Shown here piece by piece: positions 16,083-24,068 of a stretch of DNA of 37,223 nucleotides; the first letter of the stretch is position 1, and each line of letters begins with the position of its first letter. The notes under the pieces were generated by a model. It ran no database searches and was not told where the DNA came from. It saw nothing but the letters and a program-made list of their open reading frames with translations. The stretch comes from an uncultured Blastocatellia bacterium. GTDB taxonomy: Bacteria > Acidobacteriota > Blastocatellia > Pyrinomonadales > Pyrinomonadaceae. Made by a program: the position numbers and the translations under genes. The stretch lies in assembly GCA_946480785.1 (NCBI GenBank), contig CAMLLD010000066.1, positions 1-37,223 on the forward strand, in the 5' to 3' direction.

Positions 16083-16301
16083 GTGAAGACGTTCTGGATT
16101 GTTGTGTCGGGGCTGTGCGGCGTGACCGCGATTCTTTTCGTCGTTTGGAACGATTACGACAAAGCGTTCATCGCGGCAACACTCGGAGCCGTGGCGTGGT
16201 TCTTGAATTACAGAACTCGTTTGCGTGAGACATTTCGCAGGGATGAAACAGATACAAGTACAGATGAGGAAACTGATACTGAGACAGAAACAGATAGTTA
16301 G
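16083..16301 (+). CDS. Small two-helix membrane protein with acidic tail
   Basis: No family is recognised. This 72-aa protein starts at a GTG 9 bases after the previous stop, with GAAGGTGGG as a ribosome-binding site. Two transmembrane segments are visible (about 4-22 and 29-43), then a basic stretch (RTRLRETFRR) and a tail of Asp/Glu/Thr (about 53-72). The tail-coding DNA also encodes the signal peptide of the next gene in another frame. The operon position suggests an envelope role linked to the neighbouring lipoproteins. Confidence 0.65.
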   Translation: MKTFWIVVSGLCGVTAILFVVWNDYDKAFIAATLGAVAWFLNYRTRLRETFRRDETDTSTDEETDTETETDS

Positions 16302-16806
16302 TTTGGCAGTCTTGGTTTTGTTGTTGTGTTTTACGGGCGCGGTGGCGCGCGCGTCTGATGTCAGCGACGTGCGCAGCACGGTGCAAAGCGTTTTCGATCA
16401 ACTCAAGTCGCGCAATTATTCCGAGCTTTACGATCTGCTCCCCGACTCAAGCCGCAACCGTTTGTCGCGCGATCGCTTCGTCAGTGCGTTGCAGCGCGCG
16501 CAGGATTTCTACCAGCTCGATCGGCTTGAGATCGGCGCCGTGAAAGTTGCGGGAAATCTCGCCGTCGTCGACACGGTGCTTTACGGACGCGTCGTCGCGC
16601 CGATTCAGGCCGAAGGCAAGATCGTCGTGCAGCAGTATCTCGTGCGTGATAACGGAAAGTGGCGGGTGGCGACCGGCGATCAAGGCGCGGTGAAGAAGTT
16701 TCTTGCGGAGAACCCCGCGTTCAGCAAAGGCTTTCGGATTCGCGCGCCGCGGATCTACATCAAGCAAAATAACAAGTGGGTCGAGTTCAATCCCAACCGG
16801 CGCTAG
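16264..16806 (+). CDS. Secreted protein, NTF2/DUF-like fold possible
   Basis: Function unknown. The ATG at 16264 gives 180 aa beginning with a standard signal peptide (MRKLILRQKQIVSLAVLVLL, cleavage near ARA-SD). In-frame starts at 16225 (GTG) and 16243 (ATG) would add a polar extension before it; no start has a good ribosome-binding site. The mature part (about 30-180) begins with a helical section (VRSTVQSVFDQLKSRNYSELYDLLPDS) followed by beta-rich sequence ending IKQNNKWVEFNPNRR. The order of helices then strands with a conserved Trp near the end of the sheet recalls NTF2-like domains, but this is only a suggestion. It overlaps the preceding gene by about 38 bases. Its TAG shares the CTAG tetramer with the stop of the convergent HTH gene. 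Confidence 0.75.
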   Translation: MRKLILRQKQIVSLAVLVLLLCFTGAVARASDVSDVRSTVQSVFDQLKSRNYSELYDLLPDSSRNRLSRDRFVSALQRAQDFYQLDRLEIGAVKVAGNLAVVDTVLYGRVVAPIQAEGKIVVQQYLVRDNGKWRVATGDQGAVKKFLAENPAFSKGFRIRAPRIYIKQNNKWVEFNPNRR

Positions 16807-17063
16807 CTCAGCAGCAACAGATCGTCAAACGAAAGTTGCGCATCGTCAACGCGCTCGGTGTATTCACCATGACGAATGCGATGACGCGGAACTTCCAACG
16901 CCTCGCGCACGGCGTCGAGATGAAAACGAATGATGCGCGGAGTGAGTCGAACGGAAGGAATGCGGCGCTTGGCTGCGAGCCGCCGCACTGTCGACTCGCT
17001 GACCTGTAGATGCTTCGCAAGCTGCTTCGCAGTCAGAAACTCTTCACGCTGTTCTTCCGTCAT
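16803..17063 (-). CDS. Excisionase/MerR-type helix-turn-helix protein
   Basis: An 86-aa DNA-binding protein of the HTH_17/excisionase type. The winged helix-turn-helix covers about residues 8-58: LTAKQLAKHLQVSESTVRRL is the helix pair, RRIPSVRL the wing and FHLDAVREAL the closing helix. The tail is acidic with LSFDDLLLLS. Its ATG overlaps the TGA of the carboxypeptidase-regulatory-domain gene (ATGA), so the two genes are translated together. Proteins of this type regulate excision, plasmid functions or nearby genes, but no integrase is present here. Gene, stop and start positions are clear; the biological role is open. Confidence 0.85.
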   Translation of the reverse strand: MTEEQREEFLTAKQLAKHLQVSESTVRRLAAKRRIPSVRLTPRIIRFHLDAVREALEVPRHRIRHGEYTERVDDAQLSFDDLLLLS

Positions 17064-17689
17064 TGAGGTTTTGCAGGTAACGAAAGCGCGACGCGATAAA
17101 CTGCCGCGCCGTCGATCTCGACGTCTTTGCTGATCGGCTCGTCGCCGCCGGCCTTCACACTAACCCGATACTTCGCCGGCTCGGGTGACAGGCGAAACTT
17201 AAACGAACCCGTCTCGGTGGTGATGCGGCCGTCGATCTTCTTCACCGTTCCGTCTTCCAAAATCCGCGACAATTCAACCTTCGCGTTCGGCACGCTGCGT
17301 CCCTCAGCCGTGAAAACACTCCCGCTCAAAAACGCGATCGAGCCTTCATCAATCGTGAGAATCAGATGGTCGCCGAGTGAACGCGTCTTTCCCGCTTTGA
17401 CTTCCACATCTTCAATCGTGCCGATACTCAAGCCGGCCTTGCGAAACGTCAGACCGTAAACACCGGGGGTGAGACGCGACACGAGAAATTCACCACTCTT
17501 TTCCGTGGAAACGTGCGTCACTTCCTTTTCACCGCGCCTCACGACCACGGTGACTCCCGCGGGCGTACCCGTCTCCACGCGCACCTTGCCTTTGATCGCG
17601 CCGGTTGATTTGTCCTGTGCGAGCGACACGGCCGCGGCCGCGAGCATCACAACGACGGTAAAGAGAATCTTAGTGAACTTCAAAAGCAT
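17060..17689 (-). CDS. Secreted carboxypeptidase-regulatory-like (beta-sandwich) protein
   Basis: A secreted protein of about 209 aa with two transthyretin/CarboxypepD_reg-like beta-sandwich repeats. After a signal peptide (cleavage near SLAQ-DK), the first repeat spans about 30-105 (GAIKGKVRVETGTPAG with GEFLVSRLTPGVYGLTF) and the second about 115-205 (SGSVFTAEGRSVPNAKVEL with GSFKFRLSPEPAKYRVSV). Such domains are common in surface proteins of Acidobacteriota and Bacteroidota, with no catalytic role. The ATG at 17689 has GGAGG only one base upstream, so translation may instead begin at the TTG at 17683, where spacing is 7; both give a good signal peptide. It is transcribed divergently from the VWFA gene and coupled to the HTH gene downstream. 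Confidence 0.8.
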   Translation of the reverse strand: MLLKFTKILFTVVVMLAAAAVSLAQDKSTGAIKGKVRVETGTPAGVTVVVRRGEKEVTHVSTEKSGEFLVSRLTPGVYGLTFRKAGLSIGTIEDVEVKAGKTRSLGDHLILTIDEGSIAFLSGSVFTAEGRSVPNAKVELSRILEDGTVKKIDGRITTETGSFKFRLSPEPAKYRVSVKAGGDEPISKDVEIDGAAVYRVALSLPAKPQ

Positions 17690-17734
17690 GCCTCCACGTA
17701 ATAAGTCCGTGTAATCCGGGGCGAAATCATATCG

Positions 17735-17740
17735 TATAAT
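17735..17740 (+). promoter_or_regulatory. -10 element for the VWFA gene
   Basis: A perfect TATAAT at 17735-17740 lies 32 bp before the VWFA start codon. The hexamer 17 bp upstream (TAATCC) is a poor -35 match, so an activator or an unusual sigma factor may be needed. On the opposite strand TATGAT in the same spot could serve the divergent gene. Confidence 0.35.
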
Positions 17741-17772
17741 CCCCAACGCCGACCAATAAGAAAGAAGTTTTA

Positions 17773-18810
17773 ATGTCGAAAAGAGTCGCGGCTTTTACAG
17801 CGCAAATATCCCTTCTCTTCCTCCTGTTGAGTGCTCTCGCCGCGCCCGGCAAGCCGCAGGATCCCGCGCCGAACACCGAGCGGCCGCGTAAAGTGTTTCC
17901 CAAAGAGCAGGAACCGGAAGACGTGCTGCGATTCGACACCGATCTGGTCTCGGTCGACGTTACGGCGTTGGATGCAGAAGGCCGGCCGATGCGAAACCTG
18001 CGGCAGGAAGATTTCAAGATATTTTCCGACGGCGTCGAACAGCCGATCTCGTTCTTCCAACTCGAAAAGCGCCCGGGCGAGCCGCGCCCGCTCGCGATCG
18101 TGTTTGCCGTCGACGTTTCCGGCAGCATGACCGCGGACGAGATGAACCGCTTGCGGTATGCGCTCCAGTCGTTTTCAAACCAGCTCTCAAATCATGACGT
18201 CGCTTACGCGGTGATGACGTTTGGCATGCGCGTGAAGACGATTCAGAAGTTTACTGCGGACCCGCACAAACTCGGCGACTCGCTCGACCGTCTCTCGCGT
18301 GATGCGCCCAACGGCTTGTCGACGCACACGTACGATGCGGTTGACGACGCGATCCGGATGCTGGTGCGCAGTGCGCCGCGTACCAAAGAACGGCGGTTGA
18401 TGAAACGGACTGTGTTGGTCGTGACTGATGGTTTTCCGGTGGGCGACACGGTCTCACCGCAGACGGTGATCGAGCGGGCGAATGCTGCGGACGTGAGCGT
18501 GTTTGTCGTGACGCTGCCTTCGTTTTCGCAAGTGATGGCGTCGTCAACACAGACTCCGCTACCAACGCCGCTCGACGTCAGCGGCCTGGCTGAGCTGACT
18601 GGAGGCAGAAACGTCTATGCAAACGAGAAGGATTATGCGCCGCTCTTTCGGGCGCTCGCTGAAGAAGTGAGTTCCGCCTACGTGATTGCCTTTTATCCGC
18701 CGGAGGAAAAGCGACGCGATGGAAAAGTGCACACGATTCGCGTTGAGGGACCGCGGGGTTTGCTGTTGCGCCAGAGCCGCACGGAATATCGGGCGGCAGA
18801 CAAGCCTTAG
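17773..18810 (+). CDS. VWFA-related secreted protein (acidobacterial type)
   Basis: A 345-aa secreted von Willebrand factor A protein of the group found mainly in Acidobacteriota. A signal peptide (about 1-26) is followed by a short conserved lead-in, FDTDLVSVDVTALDAEGRP (about 54-72), and QEDFKIFSDGVEQPISFF, both typical of this group. The VWFA domain (about 98-310) has the metal-ion-dependent adhesion site DVSGSMT (about 115-121), with the later Thr and Asp ligands around STHTYDA and VVTDGFP. The last ~50 residues are the beta-rich tail (SAYVIAFYPPEEKRRDGK) seen in these proteins. It probably binds a protein partner at the cell surface or in the periplasm; the partner is unknown. GAAAGAAG precedes the ATG. 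Confidence 0.93.
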   Translation: MSKRVAAFTAQISLLFLLLSALAAPGKPQDPAPNTERPRKVFPKEQEPEDVLRFDTDLVSVDVTALDAEGRPMRNLRQEDFKIFSDGVEQPISFFQLEKRPGEPRPLAIVFAVDVSGSMTADEMNRLRYALQSFSNQLSNHDVAYAVMTFGMRVKTIQKFTADPHKLGDSLDRLSRDAPNGLSTHTYDAVDDAIRMLVRSAPRTKERRLMKRTVLVVTDGFPVGDTVSPQTVIERANAADVSVFVVTLPSFSQVMASSTQTPLPTPLDVSGLAELTGGRNVYANEKDYAPLFRALAEEVSSAYVIAFYPPEEKRRDGKVHTIRVEGPRGLLLRQSRTEYRAADKP

Positions 18811-18815
18811 GAATC

Positions 18816-18859
18816 GCCGGTTTCCGATTAACTGCTCCCACAGCTTACCGCAAACCGGC
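18816..18859. terminator. Inverted repeat between convergent genes
   Basis: GCCGGTTT (18816-18823) and AAACCGGC (18852-18859) form an 8-bp perfect stem around a 28-base loop. It fills most of the 60-bp gap between the VWFA gene and the LysW-like gene and could stop transcription from both sides. There is no T-run and the loop is long, so this is a weak call. Confidence 0.3.
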
Positions 18860-18870
18860 CATCTCCCCTG

Positions 18871-19056
18871 TCAGTACTCGTCTTCGTCCTCGTCTTCGTC
18901 GAGAGTCTCTTCTTCGACAATATCCAGCTCTACAGGATCGAGTCCAACTACTTCAAGCTCGGTTCCACATTCTTCACAACTGACAATTTCGCCCTTGTCC
19001 GTGTCCAAATCCACGTGAACATCAGCATCACATTCCGGGCAAGTTCCGGTCGGCAC
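18871..19056 (-). CDS. LysW-like zinc-ribbon protein with acidic tail
   Basis: A 61-aa protein closely resembling LysW, the amino-group carrier of lysine/arginine biosynthesis in Thermus and many archaea. The zinc ribbon has Cys6-x2-Cys9 (TCPECDA) and Cys27-x2-Cys30 (SCEECGTELEVVGLDP), the most recognisable LysW signature. LysW carriers normally end in EDWGE with a C-terminal Glu that is modified. This protein ends in alternating Asp/Glu and a final Tyr, so the carrier role is doubtful. No lysX, lysZ or lysY homologue is in the window. It starts with a GTG, GGAGGAAG being 8 bases upstream. It may be a structural or regulatory relative of LysW instead. Confidence 0.82.
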   Translation of the reverse strand: MPTGTCPECDADVHVDLDTDKGEIVSCEECGTELEVVGLDPVELDIVEEETLDEDEDEDEY

Positions 19057-19430
19057 TGTTTCTTCCTCCCCCGCGATTATCGGTGAAGGCAGGGCACGCC
19101 CCCGCAGTCGGGAGAGCGCCTCAACCTTGTAAGCAACCTGAGCAATCTACCCGCGAGCGACGGAATTTGCAACAGTCTTTTTGGTCCATTCGCAATGTCA
19201 ATTTGGCACTCATTTGACTGTTGCCGTGGTCTGCTACTCAGTGCTTAACCGTACAAATCCGGCGTAGCGGTCAAGCTAAAACTCGAACTGAATGCGCACG
19301 GCGAGCGTTTCTACGAGTGGCATCGAGCTCGGATCGCGGATTGCACACCCTCATCCGCCCCAGTCCAATAAATTCTGGCAACGAGTGGCCCAACCCAGCT
19401 ATGATGAATTCCGGAGCGAAGGTAATCCCA
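19057..19430. other. Divergent intergenic region
   Basis: This 374-bp gap lies between the minus-strand LysW-like gene and the plus-strand pilin-tailed gene. The plus frame of the downstream gene is open back to 19221, but the residues it would add are polar and Arg-rich before an obvious signal peptide, so they are not taken as coding. Apart from the candidate minus-strand promoter nothing definite was seen. Confidence 0.5.
19144..19172 (-). promoter_or_regulatory. Candidate promoter for the LysW-like gene
   Basis: On the minus strand TTGCAA (19172-19167) and TAGATT (19149-19144) are 17 bp apart, four of six matches each to the sigma-70 consensus. The start codon is about 90 bases downstream. 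Spacing is ideal, but both hexamers are imperfect. Confidence 0.3.
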
Positions 19431-21770
19431 ATGAACCCCCACAAACTCCCACTACTTTGCATATTAATCCTTTCGAACCTGCTGCTGACGACGCCCGTTG
19501 CCGGCCAGCAGAAACGCCGTAACGCGGAGAGGCCGCCTGCAAAAGCACCAACTACCGCGCCCGTGCCCGCGCCACCGACGTTTGAAAATCTCATCGCCGC
19601 AGATTCTTTCAAGATCTATGCGGAGGTGCGCGGCGTTGGCGCCCTGGTTCGCTCGAGCGCCGTCAACGATGTGCTCGAACCGGTCCTGAAACTCGGTGGT
19701 CCACCGAAGGACTTCGTCGACTTCGTTAACTGGATGAAGTCACATGCGGACGCGTTAACGACCTCGCGGATGCTGGTTGCGGCGTGGCCCAGCGTAAAAG
19801 ACGTGCCCGCGTTTGTCGCGGCGATCGAATTCTCCTCGCCTGAAGAAGCGGCGAAATTCGAGACGCCGTTGAACAGCATGCTGCCGACGGTCTTTCCGCC
19901 GGTGACGCCGGAGAGCTCGCCGTTTCCGGGTGAGAAGCAGGTAATGCGACCACCTTCAGCAGATCAAAAACCGCCCGCGCCTGTTCCCGGTTACGCATTA
20001 CAGCGGCAGGGTTCGTTGTTGCTTATATCAGGAGCGCCGGTCCAACTGAAAAAGCTCAGGCCGGCAGGTAGTAAACCGCTGGCGGAGGATCCGAACTTCC
20101 GCGTCGCTTACAACCGCTTCGCGTCGGATCCGATTTTTGTGTTTGTAGATTACAACGCGATCGAGAAGGAGCAGGAGGAGCGCCAGAAACAGTGGGCCGA
20201 AGAACAAAAGAAATTTGAAGAAGAGCGCAAGGCCCAGGAGGAAAAGCAAAAGGCTGAAGGTCAAAAGACCGAAGCTGAGGAAGTCCCTGAAACCGCAACT
20301 GACTTCGAGATGACTGAAGTTGTGAAAGGGGTCCCAGCTCCTGAAGTTAAGCCAGAATCGGAAAAGGATTCGGCGCAAGCTGAACTCGCTTCGGCCGCGA
20401 TGAACGCAGTTGCCTACTCCATGTTCGCCGGACTTCCCGTCTATCCCGACGCTATCGCCCTCGGCTTCTCACCGGAGAACGACTCCTACGACCTGCGGGT
20501 GCTGCTGATCGACGCGGCCGGCAAGACGAGCGATCCCATGCCCTTCTTGTCCTGGATCAAATTGGGGCCGCCGATCGCGCCGCAATCGCCGAGTGTGATC
20601 CCAAACGACAGCGAACTCGTCACCACGATGGCATTCGATTTTCAGCAGTTTTACGCACGCCTGGCAGCGCCGCCATCGGAAATGCTGGTTCGTCCTTACA
20701 TGAGTGCAAGCGCGTCGGGCGACACAGAACCACCTGTAGCCAAGCTGGAGAAGCTGCTGAAGATCAAACTCAAAGACGATCTGCTGCCGCTGTTGGGTTC
20801 GGAAGTCGCCTTTAGTTTGCCATTGAATGAATTCAACCCGTTTGCTCCATCTCGCCCACCGGGGACGACGGCTGCGAAAGACGAAGCGAAAGATCCTAAA
20901 GAGAATAAACCCGCATCCTTCATCGCGATTTCGTTGCGCGACAAAGAAGGCATGCAGCGCTTGATGCCGAAGCTGGTCGAGGGTCTTGTCGGTAAAGCCG
21001 CTGTGGGGCTGGGCCAGACCGAACGACGCGAAGATACGGAACTCGTTTCCTACGCCGGCATGTTCGCCTACGCGTTTGTCGGCAACTTCATCGTGCTCTC
21101 CAACGATCCCGCCAACGTGCGGCACGTTGTCGACTCATATCTAAAAGGCGCAACTCTCGCCGCCGACGTGCAGTTTCGCAACTCCACGCGCTGGCAACCG
21201 CACGAACTACAAGGACAGATTTACGTCTCACCGGCTTACACCGAGAGCTACAAGACCTGGGCCAACGATCCCAATACCCGCATGTCCGAAGAAGCGCGCG
21301 CGTTCCTCGCGCGTTTGACGGCGCTACCGCAGCCGCTTAGTTATTCGCTTTCGAACGACGGCTTCGGTACGCTGCACGAACTGCACGTTCCCAAGAGCGT
21401 TCTGTTGGTGAGTGTTGCGGGTCTTGCCGCGATGGCGAACCCACCGGCGATAGTAGGAAAAGAGAGAGAAGCGACGAGTACGCTCTGGAGCATCGCCAAC
21501 GCCGAGCGACGATATAAGGAGAAGAACGCGACTTACGGCTCACTCGAAGAGTTGGCGGCCGGGGAGTTCATGGAGAAGACCGCGCTCAACTCGCAGAACT
21601 ACAAATTTGAGGTCTTAGTTACCGCGGAAGGTTACGCGATCACGGCCGTCCCGATCGAGTATGGCAAGTCAGGCAAGCTTTCATTTTTCCTGGACCAAAC
21701 AGGTACCACTCGCGCGGCCGATCACGGCGGCAATCCGGCGAGCGCTTCCGATCCACCATTCAATTACTGA
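19431..21770 (+). CDS. Large secreted protein with coiled coil and pilin-like C-terminus
   Basis: A 779-aa exported protein without an established function. The ATG at 19431 is chosen because AAGG lies just upstream and a signal peptide follows ([20 protein letters not shown], cleavage near AGQ). Residues about 45-230 and 300-660 recall bacterial secreted proteins of the DUF3352 type. Between them is a charged coiled coil of Glu, Lys and Gln (about 243-285). The C-terminus (about 675-770) resembles the globular part of pseudopilins: [14 protein letters not shown], then YGSLEEL, then a beta region closing with [11 protein letters not shown], as in the pilin-like proteins common in Acidobacteriota. 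The pilin N-terminal helix is absent, so the domain has been transplanted. Its stop overlaps the convergent S9 peptidase gene by 7 bases. Confidence 0.8.
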   Translation: MNPHKLPLLCILILSNLLLTTPVAGQQKRRNAERPPAKAPTTAPVPAPPTFENLIAADSFKIYAEVRGVGALVRSSAVNDVLEPVLKLGGPPKDFVDFVNWMKSHADALTTSRMLVAAWPSVKDVPAFVAAIEFSSPEEAAKFETPLNSMLPTVFPPVTPESSPFPGEKQVMRPPSADQKPPAPVPGYALQRQGSLLLISGAPVQLKKLRPAGSKPLAEDPNFRVAYNRFASDPIFVFVDYNAIEKEQEERQKQWAEEQKKFEEERKAQEEKQKAEGQKTEAEEVPETATDFEMTEVVKGVPAPEVKPESEKDSAQAELASAAMNAVAYSMFAGLPVYPDAIALGFSPENDSYDLRVLLIDAAGKTSDPMPFLSWIKLGPPIAPQSPSVIPNDSELVTTMAFDFQQFYARLAAPPSEMLVRPYMSASASGDTEPPVAKLEKLLKIKLKDDLLPLLGSEVAFSLPLNEFNPFAPSRPPGTTAAKDEAKDPKENKPASFIAISLRDKEGMQRLMPKLVEGLVGKAAVGLGQTERREDTELVSYAGMFAYAFVGNFIVLSNDPANVRHVVDSYLKGATLAADVQFRNSTRWQPHELQGQIYVSPAYTESYKTWANDPNTRMSEEARAFLARLTALPQPLSYSLSNDGFGTLHELHVPKSVLLVSVAGLAAMANPPAIVGKEREATSTLWSIANAERRYKEKNATYGSLEELAAGEFMEKTALNSQNYKFEVLVTAEGYAITAVPIEYGKSGKLSFFLDQTGTTRAADHGGNPASASDPPFNY

Positions 21771-23716
21771 TTCCGGCGCAGGTTTTCGATCGGCACCGGC
21801 TCGACCGGATCGGCGGGCGTAAATCCGAAGATCCGCGAATAAAAATACAACTCGCCGTCGAGCGCGCGTTTGATGTTCTTCGCCTGCCGGAAACCGTGTT
21901 GCTCGCCTTCGAAGGCGACGTAAGCCACGGGAATACGTCTCGCGCGCAGAGCTTCCACCATCTTCTCCGCCTGGTCGGGCGGCACCACTTTGTCTTCCAG
22001 TCCCTGAAAGAAGATCACCGGACAGGAAAGCCGTTCGGGAAAGTTGATCGGCGAACGCTCGTAGTAGATGTCGCGGCGCTCCGGATATGGACCAAGCAGT
22101 CCGGTCAAATACTGCGATTCATACTTGTGAGTGTCGCGGGCGAGCGCTTCCGCGTCGCTGACGCCGAAGTGACTCGCGCCGGCTTTGAACGTGTTGCGAA
22201 ACGTGAGCGCGCAGAGCGTCGTGTAACCGCCCGCGCTGCCGCCCGTAATGACGAGGCGCTTGCCGTCGACTTCGCCGCGGTTCGCGAGATAACGAGCGCC
22301 GTTCGCGCAGTCGTCGACGTCTACAATGCCCCACTTCTTGTTCAAGCGCTCGCGATACTGCCGGCCATAGCCGGTGCTGCCGCCGTAGTTAACGTCGAGC
22401 ACCGCGAAGCCGCGGCTCGTCCAGTACTGAATCGACAAAGCCAAAGCGGTCGAGGCCGCGGCCGTTGGTCCACCGTGACTCTTCACGATCAGCGGCGGCT
22501 TCTCGTTGTCGGGCGCGCGGAAGTCCGGATTCTGCGGCGGATAGAAGAAGCCGTGCGCCGTCAGCCCGCCTTCAGTGGGAAACTCGATCGCACGGGGCAC
22601 TGAAAAGTAACGCGGAAAGACTTCGAGATCGTTTGAGCGGCGCAGCGTTTGAAACTCGCGCGTGTTGACGTCGAACTTAATGATCGCGGCCACGTCAGTC
22701 GGTGAGCCGCCGCGAAAAACTACTTGCCCGTCGCGCGCGTGAACGTACTGAATATCAGTGAACGGACAATCGATCGTGGTTAGTTTGCCGGTGCGCGTGT
22801 CGATCGTTCCGAACGTCGAGACGCCCTGCTCGATGTGGCTGCACGCGATCAGTTCCGGCGAGGCAAACGCGTAAGACGACATGCCGAAAACCCACTGCGG
22901 CATGCCCAACTCACCTTTCGTCTGCGCGACGCTTTCGATCTGGCCATCGCCCGAAATGCGATGCAGGTTCCACCAGCCGTTCGTGTCAGACGCGAAATAA
23001 AGGACGCCATCCGGCGACCATTCGGGTTGAAAAATCGATTCCGCCGCGCCGCCCGCGACCCAGCGCGTGGAAGTTAACGAGCCGTCTTCACCAAACTCCC
23101 CAACCCAGAGCTCGCAACCGTCCCAGGGCATGTTCGGATGGTTCCACGTAAGCCAGGCGAGTTGGGTTCCGTCCGGACTGACGCGCGGTGATGAATAGAA
23201 GTCGTTCCCTTCAATCAACACGCGACCGGTTTCGGTGTTGTTTTCGAGATCGACACTGACGATCGAGTTAACCGCTTCGGCCGGAGCGTTCCGATGATCT
23301 TCGCGCACACAGATCAAACGACTGCGGGCCTGGTCTAAACAATAGTCGGCATAACGCACATCCTCGGCGGGCGTGATGGCGCGCGGCTCTGACGTGCCGT
23401 CCTGCCGGTAGACGCGCTGATCGGAAAAGTTTGAGAAGTAGATGACGCCGCCCACCACGAGATAATCGCCGCCGCCATACTCGTGAACGCGCGTGCGCGC
23501 ATTGAGAGGCTGCGGCGTCATGCCCGTCTGCGTGCCCGTAGGCTCACGTCGCACGATGACGTTGCGTCCGCCTTCGGTCGGTCGCATTTCGACCCAGTAA
23601 ATATTGTCGCCGTCGAAGGTCGGCTGGCTAAGTCCGACAGAACCCTGAACAATCAGGTCTGAAGTGATGGGTGATTTCCACGAACCGTACGGCGCGATCG
23701 TTGGTGAGTTTGACAA
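21764..23716 (-). CDS. S9-family prolyl oligopeptidase-like peptidase
   Basis: A 650-aa serine peptidase of family S9 (dipeptidyl/acylaminoacyl peptidase group) cleaving short peptides. Residues about 20-370 form the beta-propeller, with repeated WSPDG-type blades such as [10 protein letters not shown] (179-188) and [12 protein letters not shown] (233-244). The alpha/beta-hydrolase domain (about 380-635) has the oxyanion region SHGGPT (413-418) and the catalytic triad Ser494 in GGSAGG, Asp575 in GLEDKVVPP and His607 in EGEQHGF. No signal peptide is seen, so it is probably cytoplasmic. The start is a TTG, the first start in the frame, at the natural N-terminus of the family. The 3' end overlaps the convergent secreted-protein gene. 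Confidence 0.93.
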   Translation of the reverse strand: MSNSPTIAPYGSWKSPITSDLIVQGSVGLSQPTFDGDNIYWVEMRPTEGGRNVIVRREPTGTQTGMTPQPLNARTRVHEYGGGDYLVVGGVIYFSNFSDQRVYRQDGTSEPRAITPAEDVRYADYCLDQARSRLICVREDHRNAPAEAVNSIVSVDLENNTETGRVLIEGNDFYSSPRVSPDGTQLAWLTWNHPNMPWDGCELWVGEFGEDGSLTSTRWVAGGAAESIFQPEWSPDGVLYFASDTNGWWNLHRISGDGQIESVAQTKGELGMPQWVFGMSSYAFASPELIACSHIEQGVSTFGTIDTRTGKLTTIDCPFTDIQYVHARDGQVVFRGGSPTDVAAIIKFDVNTREFQTLRRSNDLEVFPRYFSVPRAIEFPTEGGLTAHGFFYPPQNPDFRAPDNEKPPLIVKSHGGPTAAASTALALSIQYWTSRGFAVLDVNYGGSTGYGRQYRERLNKKWGIVDVDDCANGARYLANRGEVDGKRLVITGGSAGGYTTLCALTFRNTFKAGASHFGVSDAEALARDTHKYESQYLTGLLGPYPERRDIYYERSPINFPERLSCPVIFFQGLEDKVVPPDQAEKMVEALRARRIPVAYVAFEGEQHGFRQAKNIKRALDGELYFYSRIFGFTPADPVEPVPIENLRRNQ

Positions 23717-23855
23717 GGGCGGCCTATTCTCCTGCGATTTTGTTCGATATTTACCTTTTCAGACGCCGTGAAACTTTACGGAAGTTTTAGTTACAGCCTC
23801 GCAAAGGCTTTACAAGATGTATGCAACCTACAGTTTCCGTTGGGCCGGTAGTATC
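23717..23855. other. Divergent upstream region of S9 peptidase and GGT genes
   Basis: A noncoding 139-bp stretch lies between the S9 start and the structured leader of the gamma-glutamyltransferase gene. No strong promoter pair is visible by eye. Confidence 0.4.
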
Positions 23856-23938
23856 TTGCCCGTCGTTAATTCTCCATGGGAGAACTGAGATAAAGGCAAG
23901 GGCACTGGTCTTGGGGGAGGTCAGTGCCCTCTCTTTTT
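23856..23938 (+). ncRNA. Structured leader RNA with intrinsic terminator before ggt
   Basis: An outer stem TTGCC (23856-23860) with GGCAA (23895-23899) encloses the hairpin TTCTCC (23870-23875), loop ATG, GGAGAA (23879-23884). It is followed directly by a terminator: GGGCACTG (23900-23907) pairs with CAGTGCCC (23922-23929), then TCTCTTTTT. The terminator points in the direction of the gamma-glutamyltransferase gene, which begins 130 bp further on, and no coding gene precedes it on this strand. It therefore ends either a small RNA or a regulated leader (attenuator or riboswitch-like). It does not match a riboswitch class I can recognise. Confidence 0.6.
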
Positions 23939-24068
23939 GTCTAAGACAATCTTACCAGCACTCCGGTTTCACCTTCAGAAAAAGTTTCTTCCTCTTTCTT
24001 CTCTATTGACTGACGGTCAAAACAGAACGAGAATTCGCGCGTCAAAACTCGAAAGAGGTGGCCCGCCG

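Noticed and set aside
19221..19430. N-terminal extension of the pilin-tailed secreted protein
   Set aside because: Arg-rich residues without family character precede a clear signal peptide that has its own ribosome-binding site.
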